A stretch of 20,329 nt of DNA from a virus. The stretch is taken from positions 1 to 20,329 of the IMG/VR virus record IMGVR_UViG_3300017770_000239. One strand, written 5' to 3'. This document shows, one piece after another, positions 14,309-20,329 of the stretch (the first letter of the stretch is position 1; the number at the start of each line of letters is the position of its first letter). Below the pieces are notes generated by a model. The model had not been told where the DNA came from, did not search any database, and saw nothing but the letters and a program-made list of their open reading frames with translations. The position numbers and the translations under genes were made by a program.

Positions 14309-15738
14309 GCTAATTGTCTCCTTTGTTGGTATGTGGTTTTACTTGTGCGTAGGTTCCTTGTTTCTTGAGGAACTAGCAAGCCGCCACTTTCTTGTGTTAC
14401 TTTATAAATTGGTTGTTGTTTACCAACTACAAATTCTGTTGACTCTTCAAGAACACGACTATATCTAGTTTCACTGTCAACATCATAGTTGCGAACTGGA
14501 TCAAAGCCAAGGATTCTACCATATGCAATAGTAGAGTTTACACCCTGGAATGTGCCTGAGGCATTTCTACGTGCTGCCGCAACAGCAAGTATGTCTGCAA
14601 TTGATTCAAGTGCGGCATCTGCAAATTCTGTATGCCCTACTATTCCTGTGAACTGTGTAGTAACTTGTGCGGCTAGTTCTGAAGGACTACTTCTAGTTCT
14701 ACTTGCACTCGCTTGAAGTGTTGCTGTTGGGAATAAGAAAGCGTCAGCACTTACAACAATATCAACTATAAATTCACTTGCTAGTGTTGCTGAACCAATA
14801 ATTCTAAAGATTGCATTTGCACTTATACTGGTTGATACTGGTAAATCAAGTGTAGGTCCTGCTGTGTAAACAGCACTTTGACTACTTGCGGTGTCTACAG
14901 TTGCTGATAAACCACTGGATTTTACTCTAGTGTAAACAGTTGAAACACCAGTGTCTACACTAAGGCTTGCTGATGCTGTTTTGGTTTGTCCAACAAATGT
15001 TTGTGTAACATCTAAAGCACTTGCAACTTCAAACTCTTCAGGTGCCAAGCCAGGTTGTGCTGAAGCACTTGCTGACATTCCTGACAGTGCCTGCAGAATA
15101 AAGGTATTTGCACCCCATACTGAGCCTGGATATGTTTGCCATTGAACACCTACTTCATCCCAGGTTGATTCATTTGATAGTAAACCTACTTGATATGTTG
15201 CTGATATTAATGGTGTTATTGCATTGTTTAGAGTTGCTGTTGCACCTCGTTCAACGTCTGCATCTGCACCAACACCAAACGCCACTGTAAGGTTTTGAGC
15301 CCCAGCACGTCTTTGTCTCTCTGGTGTTGTAGATTGTAGAACAGTCCCATCTACAGTTGCTGAAGCATAAAACAACACATCTGCACTTGCACTTAGACTA
15401 CTTTGTAGTGTGATGCTACTTGAGTCTTGTCTTGTTCTATCAGCACCAACTGATTGACTTGTGAAACTGTCTGCTGTTGCTGTTGCATATATTTCTAGTG
15501 TTGCTGTTGCACTTGTGCTTGTGCTGGCAGTTAGAGCCGCACTAGCGTAGACATTTTGACTTACATAACCTGCGTCAAAATAGTCAGGGTGAACATAACC
15601 TGCTAGATCGCTGACACTTAATATTTGTGCTGACGCACTTAGACTAGTAGCCGCTGACACACTCGCGGTGGCAGAGGCAGTGTAGACAGTATAACCACTG
15701 GCTACATAATCGTCGTCAAAATATACAATGTCAGACAC
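14305..15738 (-). CDS. Ser/Ala/Thr-rich fibre-like structural protein
   Basis: The 477-residue protein starts at GTG 15738, with AAGG sites just before it. Much of residues 20-130 and 215-330 consists of short alternating stretches such as ATASVSAATSLSASAQIL and TASTSTSATATLEIYATATA, which look like repeated beta strands or a beta-helical shaft. The ends carry aromatic motifs YFDDDYVASGY and YFDAGYV near the N-terminus. The last 60 residues (KVTQESGGLLVPQETRNLRT) match an ending common in phage fibre-type proteins. The central part has a Trp-rich piece (STWDEVGVQWQTYPGSVWG). It probably forms a rod or spike. Enzymatic motifs are absent. Which virion part it belongs to is unknown. Its final codons (Gln Arg Arg) hold the site for the next gene. 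Confidence 0.7.
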   Translation of the reverse strand: MSDIVYFDDDYVASGYTVYTASATASVSAATSLSASAQILSVSDLAGYVHPDYFDAGYVSQNVYASAALTASTSTSATATLEIYATATADSFTSQSVGADRTRQDSSSITLQSSLSASADVLFYASATVDGTVLQSTTPERQRRAGAQNLTVAFGVGADADVERGATATLNNAITPLISATYQVGLLSNESTWDEVGVQWQTYPGSVWGANTFILQALSGMSASASAQPGLAPEEFEVASALDVTQTFVGQTKTASASLSVDTGVSTVYTRVKSSGLSATVDTASSQSAVYTAGPTLDLPVSTSISANAIFRIIGSATLASEFIVDIVVSADAFLFPTATLQASASRTRSSPSELAAQVTTQFTGIVGHTEFADAALESIADILAVAAARRNASGTFQGVNSTIAYGRILGFDPVRNYDVDSETRYSRVLEESTEFVVGKQQPIYKVTQESGGLLVPQETRNLRTSKTTYQQRRQLA

Positions 15739-15748
15739 AAGCCTTGCC

Positions 15749-16180
15749 TTATGCTAGTGTAATTGTAAGGTTAGATGCCTGAATAACAAATGTGTCACCA
15801 GTTTCAATTAATTTACTACTGTCTAGTGTTCCGTAGTATAATACATTGCCGCCAGTAGCCGCATCCATAATAGCCAGGTGAGTAACTGTTCCCCAGTCTT
15901 CAGTGGCTGTTGTAAATGTTACAGTTGAACCTGATCCTGCTGATCCAGTTGGGCTTGATGCCGCGTCAAAAGTAATTGTTTTTCTGTCGTAGCCTGATGC
16001 ACTTGCATTTACTGTGGCTGGCACTTCGTCTGACAGTGTTCCTGCTTCCAGGTTTGCTGTAGCGTTTCCGCTGGTGTTTAAGAATAGACCCACATACACC
16101 GTTGTTGGTGCTGTCCAGGATGTTGTTCCTAAACTGTGATCTAAAAGTTTCGTTTCTAAATAGTTGCTTGCCGCACTCAT
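15749..16180 (-). CDS. Small tail-fibre accessory protein
   Basis: The 143-residue protein matches a widespread phage family by its opening SAASNYLETKLLDHSLGTTS, the segment TVYVGLFLNTSG, the stretch SASGYDRKTITFDAASSPTG, then VTFTTATEDWGTVTHLAIMD and the ending GDTFVIQASNLTITLA. It is a compact beta protein encoded in fibre clusters of many aquatic phages, presumed to be a virion component. AAGGAG lies 9 bases before the ATG. No catalytic motif is visible. Confidence 0.75.
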   Translation of the reverse strand: MSAASNYLETKLLDHSLGTTSWTAPTTVYVGLFLNTSGNATANLEAGTLSDEVPATVNASASGYDRKTITFDAASSPTGSAGSGSTVTFTTATEDWGTVTHLAIMDAATGGNVLYYGTLDSSKLIETGDTFVIQASNLTITLA

Positions 16181-16198
16181 AGTTTTTCTCCTTGATGT

Positions 16199-17326
16199 TT
16201 AACTAAATGTGTCACTTGATTGTGATGTTGTTCTTGTCCAATAAGGTTGTGTCCTTTGTGGAGTTGTATTTGGAATATTATACAGTGCTGATTCCATCCA
16301 CTGCCAATAGTCGCTTGTGTCGTTGGTGCCTAATGAGAAATAAGTTCCGTTGCCACTGTTGTAGCCTTGTAAACTTGATCCTCCAATACTACCGCCATCT
16401 GTGAGGTCCGCACCGTTGTTGCCTCTAAGAAATATTTGTGGTTGTGGTAATCCTGTGTTTGTGCCGTCTGTGCCTAAATCTCTAACGCCACCATTGTAAA
16501 ACTTTGCTCTGTATGATGCTGTTTCTATGGGCATCCAATTTGCATCTACTCCGTGTTTCCACGCCACATACAATTGATATAAGCCACCATTGAAACCGTC
16601 TGTTGTTGCATCTAATTTGCCTGGGAATCTTTCTGGTCCGTTAACAGTTGGATTTGAATATAAACCTTTGTCAACAGTAAATGGATAACCAGTGTGTTGT
16701 TCGTTTCTTACACCCAACAACATACCTTGTCCTACGTGCCAACTGTTTGAACCAACTAGAATCTGTTGATAGGTTATGAGTAGTATTCTGTTGTCGTTTG
16801 ATTGGTTGCGTGTGCCTTGACTTACTCCATCATAATAAAAAGTAAAGTCCTGTGTGCCATCACTTTTTAGTCTAGCGTGAAATTGGTAGTGTCGCCACGC
16901 ATTGGTGTTGCCTGTGACTGAATATGTTTCACTTTGTGGATAGTTGTATCCTGGTTGAATAATTCTTTCTACTCTGTTGCCAACAAATTCAACTGAGCCA
17001 TTGGTAATCTTAATGAAACTTCTGTGTGAACCTGATTCTTCATATTCACTTACTTGTGTGTCTATGAGTATTTCACCACCTACGTGATAAGCCCAAAAAG
17101 CAATAGTAAATGAAAAACATCCACCGTATCTGCCACTATTAATTGTGCCATCAATGTAGTCTCTACTCAGTGTTGCTCCACCTGGCTCAAACCAAGTGTG
17201 ATAGAGTGCTCTAACTGTGCCATTGTGATTTGAATCATTATAGTCGTTGGCGAAGCCAATGCCGCCTACACCCAAGGCTTGTGCGCCTTCACGTCTGGGA
17301 TTCTGTAATAACGGCATACAAAACAT
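16199..17326 (-). CDS. Concanavalin A-like / LamG-type fibre protein
   Basis: The 375-residue protein reads as a single beta-sandwich lectin-type domain with decorations: CFSFTIAFWAYHVGGEILID (about 70-90), SFIKITNGSVEFVGNR, WRHYQFHARLKSDGTQDFTF and then YYDGVSQG (about 143-175), and GGLYQLYVAWKHG. The order of FTIAFW, W..Y.., FYYDG and LYQLYVA is that of laminin G-like or pentraxin-type domains. The protein is rich in Gly, Asn and aromatic residues, as receptor-binding proteins often are. I chose the ATG at 17326 because GAGGAA lies 10 bases before it; the ATG three codons later is less well placed. It probably binds host surface glycans. Direct evidence for this is lacking. Confidence 0.7.
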   Translation of the reverse strand: MFCMPLLQNPRREGAQALGVGGIGFANDYNDSNHNGTVRALYHTWFEPGGATLSRDYIDGTINSGRYGGCFSFTIAFWAYHVGGEILIDTQVSEYEESGSHRSFIKITNGSVEFVGNRVERIIQPGYNYPQSETYSVTGNTNAWRHYQFHARLKSDGTQDFTFYYDGVSQGTRNQSNDNRILLITYQQILVGSNSWHVGQGMLLGVRNEQHTGYPFTVDKGLYSNPTVNGPERFPGKLDATTDGFNGGLYQLYVAWKHGVDANWMPIETASYRAKFYNGGVRDLGTDGTNTGLPQPQIFLRGNNGADLTDGGSIGGSSLQGYNSGNGTYFSLGTNDTSDYWQWMESALYNIPNTTPQRTQPYWTRTTSQSSDTFS

Positions 17327-17869
17327 TTAACTGTAGTTCCTCATTAGTGTGCCCAACATCTTTGTGCCTGTTGAGTAAAATACCAATAGGTCCACACTAT
17401 CTGCGTCTACACTCAGTGTTGGTGATAAGCCTTCTGGAAACAAATAATCTGAACCAAATGTTATGGTTCTTGCACCTGTTGAGTCTTGTGTTGCCAACAG
17501 TGTATAAGTTGCACCTGCTTGTTGATTTGTAGGGTTAGCAAGTGTTATTGACTGATTGAGTGTGATTGATGCTGTTTGATTTGCATCTAAGTCCCAGTTT
17601 ACAGTTGAACTTGGTGTAAGTGTTGACTGAGCAATAAACTGTTGTGCTGTAAAGCCAGTCACAGTGTCGCTCAACAGCACTGGTTCAAGTGCACCAGTTG
17701 TGGTGTTGTATCTTAGACTTTGATTGTTTTGAATACTTGCAATATCAAACTTTTCTTTGACTAGGTTAACATTGTCTGCTGTTTGTTTGATAGCAGGACG
17801 AGCATTTAATACTAAGTCTGAGTCTTGATCTAAATGTTGTGTGTCAATTGTTGTGGTTATCCAAGTCAT
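17327..17869 (-). CDS. Tail fibre-like protein with common phage beta domain
   Basis: The 180-residue protein has a short helical N-terminus (ARPAIKQTADNVNLVKEKFD, likely coiled coil), a fibre repeat (SLRYNTTTGALEPV), and a C-terminal domain of about 90 residues. This domain has the order VNWDLDANQTASITLNQSIT, LANPTNQQAGATYTLLATQD, TGARTITFGSDYLFPEGLSP, and SVDLLVFYSTGTKMLGTL. It is widespread in phage fibres. The start overlaps nothing; GGAA lies 4-7 bases before the ATG. The partial protein at the right edge has a related domain, so a fibre family seems to be present twice. Confidence 0.72.
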   Translation of the reverse strand: MTWITTTIDTQHLDQDSDLVLNARPAIKQTADNVNLVKEKFDIASIQNNQSLRYNTTTGALEPVLLSDTVTGFTAQQFIAQSTLTPSSTVNWDLDANQTASITLNQSITLANPTNQQAGATYTLLATQDSTGARTITFGSDYLFPEGLSPTLSVDADSVDLLVFYSTGTKMLGTLMRNYS

Positions 17870-17878
17870 TGCGTTTCC

Positions 17879-19975
17879 TTAACTGTTATCATCTATAATT
17901 GTAGTTGAAGCGTCTGTGCCATCCATATGCAATAGTAATAGAGTGTTGGTATCATTTGTAAATGCCGCACTTGGAACTGTAAAGTTGTTTGTGTATCTTG
18001 CTGTGTCGCTTACACGAACTTCATCTATGTAACCAACAAAGTCTTCTAAGTTTGTTGCCGCTGAACCTATTCTTGTGGGGTTGCCTTGTGCTCTAATGTT
18101 TTCACTAGCACCTGAGTCTACACTTGAACCATCTACATACAGTGTAAAGTTAGTTGGATCTTTTACAAGTGCAATGTGATGCCAAGTGTTGGTTGACAGC
18201 ACTGAGTCTGCACGTATTGCTGTGTCTAGTGTGCCACCTGAGTCAGTGTAGAAGAACATAATGTCTCCACCTGTGTCTGATCCTAGGAAGAAACTTCTGT
18301 CACTTGCGTTGCCCCAATCACCAAAGTGTGTTTCATAACCTGAGTAACTTGTGCCACGCACCCAATACTCTACAGTCCATTCTGAACCATTTACCCATTC
18401 GTCATTGAATGATCCTGTTTCACCGTGTATTGTTAAGTAGTCGTCGTTGCCATCTAACTGTAGACTTGCGCCACCAAAGTTTGATTGTGCTGTGTCTATT
18501 TGTGCATTGCCGTGAGCACTAACTCCTACTTCAGTTCTGTATGTGCCATTGTCATCACGGAAGTCTGTTGAACCGTTAGTGCCATTCATATGTATTAACA
18601 ACAGTGTGTTGGCATCATTTGTAAATTGCCCACTTGGTTGTGTGTATGTTGAGCCAGTGTATCTTGCTACGTCACTGATTCTAACTTCGTCTTGATAGTG
18701 ATTTGGTGAATATGATCCGCCTCCTAAAGCACTGATAGTAATGTCAGTGTTGGTTGCATCATTAAACGCTGTTACACTGGTTGTTCCCAAACGGTTACCA
18801 TTTGCATATAGTGCAAGTGTTCCGCTTTCAACTACAAGAGCAACGTGATTCCACGCATCTACTGTGAGTGGACTTGATCCCATACTAACACCTCTAATAC
18901 CACCTGTGTCATTAACAAGTGCTCTGATGTTGTTTTTAGGTGAACTAGTGCCATATGTTAAACCGTAGGAGTATCCGTTACCGCCACTCCATTTACTAAT
19001 AATTTGATCACCACTTCCTACACCTGTGCTTGCGGGTCTTACCCAGGCTTCAAGTGTAAAGTCATTTGATCCCATAACAAAGTCTGCGTGTGCATCAACT
19101 GTTAGGTAGTCTGTAACACCATCTGAGTATAGACTTGCTCCACCAAACTTGCTTTGTGCTGTGCTTACTTGTGCATCACCACTTGCTGTTACAGTTTTGG
19201 CTGTTCTACCTGCTGGTGCCGCAACGGCACTATTGTCATCTGTAAATGTAGTTGAACCATCTGAGCCATCCATATGCATCAACAACACTGTATCATCGTC
19301 GTTTTCAAATGCTGTTGTGCTTGGTGTAAATGAACCTGTGTATCTTGCAATTGGTGAAATACGAACTTCGTCAATGTAACCATTTAATCCAAAACTAGGA
19401 GTTGATGCATTGTAGATAGCACCTAAGGCAATATAGTCACTGGTGCCTGCCAAACCAATTGTGTTGGTGTCAGTGTCTGTTTGTAGACTAGTGCCATTAA
19501 CATATAGGGCAAAGTTGTTTGATCCTGAGCCACTACGCACTATTGCAACGTGATACCAAGTGTTGTAGTTCCAAGTTTGTGTGGTTACATTAGCACCCAT
19601 AGTTGAGTTGCCCCACTGCCACTTCTGGTCTGAGTGTCTTGCTTGAACGTAAAGGTTATGGCTAGCAAAACTACCTCTGTTGCTCATTATAACCATACCG
19701 TCACTGGTGCTGTTGTCTACAAAGTATACCCAACATTCCCAAGTAAAATCACCTGTAAAGATAAAGTCACTACTTTGGTTAGTGCGAATAACGTCACTGG
19801 TTCCACTGGAACTGTGTGTTCCTATAAATTCTGCACTTGCACCACCAAACTTGCTTTGATCTGTTGATATTGCAGGATCTTTTACAGTTATAAATGTTTT
19901 TGCTGTTCTGCCAGCCGCCGCCGCCGCTTCTGCGGCTTTTGCTAAAAATGCTAGTCTACTTGCTCCAAATGGCAT
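17879..19975 (-). CDS. Triple LamG-like (concanavalin A-fold) protein
   Basis: The 698-residue protein starts at ATG 19975 behind GGGAGG. After an Ala-rich helix (MPFGASRLAFLAKAAEAAAA) it has three LamG-like domains, roughly 22-248, 256-475 and 482-698. Each has the pattern SKFGGAS or SNFGGAS, then FTLEAWV-type and WNHVALV-type strands, LYVNG or LYANG, and the closing GYIDEVRIS...ARYTG. Each is followed by the linker with LLLMHMDGSDGST-like sequence ending in DDNS or DDNG. Such domains bind glycans or other surface ligands and occur on phage capsids and tails. The third linker is the very C-terminus, with no domain after it, so the protein looks cut in the middle of the repeat pattern. No catalytic residues of a hydrolase are recognisable. 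Confidence 0.88.
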   Translation of the reverse strand: MPFGASRLAFLAKAAEAAAAAGRTAKTFITVKDPAISTDQSKFGGASAEFIGTHSSSGTSDVIRTNQSSDFIFTGDFTWECWVYFVDNSTSDGMVIMSNRGSFASHNLYVQARHSDQKWQWGNSTMGANVTTQTWNYNTWYHVAIVRSGSGSNNFALYVNGTSLQTDTDTNTIGLAGTSDYIALGAIYNASTPSFGLNGYIDEVRISPIARYTGSFTPSTTAFENDDDTVLLMHMDGSDGSTTFTDDNSAVAAPAGRTAKTVTASGDAQVSTAQSKFGGASLYSDGVTDYLTVDAHADFVMGSNDFTLEAWVRPASTGVGSGDQIISKWSGGNGYSYGLTYGTSSPKNNIRALVNDTGGIRGVSMGSSPLTVDAWNHVALVVESGTLALYANGNRLGTTSVTAFNDATNTDITISALGGGSYSPNHYQDEVRISDVARYTGSTYTQPSGQFTNDANTLLLIHMNGTNGSTDFRDDNGTYRTEVGVSAHGNAQIDTAQSNFGGASLQLDGNDDYLTIHGETGSFNDEWVNGSEWTVEYWVRGTSYSGYETHFGDWGNASDRSFFLGSDTGGDIMFFYTDSGGTLDTAIRADSVLSTNTWHHIALVKDPTNFTLYVDGSSVDSGASENIRAQGNPTRIGSAATNLEDFVGYIDEVRVSDTARYTNNFTVPSAAFTNDTNTLLLLHMDGTDASTTIIDDNS
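17882..19912 (-). repeat. Three diverged protein-level repeats of about 220 residues each
   Basis: Units lie at about 19232-19912, 18551-19210 and 17882-18532. They share the start FGGAS, the closing DEVR-S-ARYT motif and the linker (LLMHMDGSDGST, LLIHMNGTNGST, LLLHMDGTDAST). The units differ clearly in between, so they are old duplications rather than recent ones, and identity at the DNA level is limited to short stretches. Confidence 0.85.
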
Positions 19976-19987
19976 ATCGTTCCTCCC

Positions 19988-20329
19988 TTACGCTTGGAAA
20001 TCTGTTGCTATTGAAGTCCAGTATGTGGTTCCGTCATAAAAAATTGATACTACACTGTCTGTTGTGAGTGTTTTGTTGCCACCTGCAAACTTGTGATTGC
20101 CAGTGCCAGTTGCTGAACCACTACCACTAACAACTAGTGTTACTGATTGTCCTGTTGCGGCATCTGCAAATGCTGGTAAGTCAAGTCCTGCTGAGATAGT
20201 AACCTTTTGCACATTACCATTTGATACTGTGATAGTTGGTGTGTCACTTGATCCAATGTTGTATACTGTTTCAGCATAGTCTTCTAGGATTGGATTTTGT
20301 ATTTTGTTGCCTTGTGCATCTAAGTCACC
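19988..20329 (-). CDS. Tail fibre-like protein (5' end outside window)
   Basis: The frame is open from the right edge to TAA at 19988-19990, giving 113 residues of the C-terminus. The visible sequence begins GDLDAQGNKIQNPILEDYAE, a segment known from phage fibre shafts where trimer strands start, and continues TPTITVSNGNVQKVTISAGL and then FADAATGQSVTLVVSG, HKFAGGNKTLTTDSVVSIFY and YDGTTYWTSIATDF. This is a form of the same beta domain as in the protein at 17327-17869. It probably ends a longer fibre. A GTG at 20210-20212 could look like a start, but the frame upstream is coding in style and open, so I treat the protein as truncated by the window. Confidence 0.75.
   Translation of the reverse strand, partial: GDLDAQGNKIQNPILEDYAETVYNIGSSDTPTITVSNGNVQKVTISAGLDLPAFADAATGQSVTLVVSGSGSATGTGNHKFAGGNKTLTTDSVVSIFYDGTTYWTSIATDFQA

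Noticed and set aside
17879-19975. Diversity-generating retroelement target in the LamG gene
   Set aside because: No reverse transcriptase and no template-variable repeat pair are visible in the window, and the repeats diverge throughout rather than at adenine positions.
20210-20212. GTG as start of a 74-residue protein at the right edge
   Set aside because: The frame upstream continues to the window edge with fibre-type sequence (DLDAQGNKIQNPILEDYAE), so the protein is the end of a longer one.

Overview
This window looks like the late (virion) gene module of a tailed dsDNA phage or prophage with a long, non-contractile tail (siphovirus type). Every gene I can support lies on the minus strand, so the module reads from the right edge to the left edge. 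The evidence is the unbroken run of recognisable parts: small and large terminase, portal, scaffold, HK97-fold capsid protein, connector and tail terminator, major tail protein, a frameshifting tail chaperone, tape measure, and a gpJ-type tail-tip protein. No cellular housekeeping gene, tRNA or integrase is visible. The DNA is AT-rich by eye. The style of the fibre and LamG proteins resembles aquatic environmental phages, and the tail-tip order recalls alphaproteobacterial phages and gene transfer agents, but the host cannot be fixed from this sequence.

In transcription order, 20329-13973 is an adhesion and appendage block. It holds the end of a fibre-like protein, a 698-residue protein with three LamG-like repeats, a fibre protein with a common phage beta domain, a second lectin-like protein, a 143-residue tail-accessory protein, a 477-residue Ser/Ala/Thr-rich protein, and a 111-residue Ig-like protein. 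The last of these overlaps the small terminase gene. From 13973 to 8618 is the packaging and head block: TerS, TerL, portal, two small unknown genes, an 18-residue very basic peptide gene, scaffold and major capsid protein. A clear intrinsic terminator follows the capsid gene. From 8447 to 6603 come the connector, tail terminator, a small acidic protein, the major tail protein and an HK97 gp10-like protein. From 6600 to 1 come the tail chaperone with a programmed -1 frameshift, the tape measure, two distal tail proteins, a GNAT-like protein and the first 593 residues of the gpJ-like protein.

The genes are packed tightly, with ATGA, GTGA and TAATG overlaps and Shine-Dalgarno sequences buried in the last codons of the gene before. 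Only two non-coding gaps exceed 80 bases: one before the scaffold gene and one after the capsid gene. Both carry a similar TAAATA...ATATA sequence on the coding strand, and the second also carries the terminator. Scaffold plus capsid may therefore form a separately regulated unit.

The points most worth a second look are the canonical A AAA AAC slippery site with its well-formed second frame, a GNAT-fold protein with a degraded CoA loop where many related tails encode an NlpC/P60 peptidase, the 18-residue Lys/Arg peptide gene, the 11-residue repeat at the start of the gpJ-like protein, and the triplicated LamG protein upstream of the terminase.
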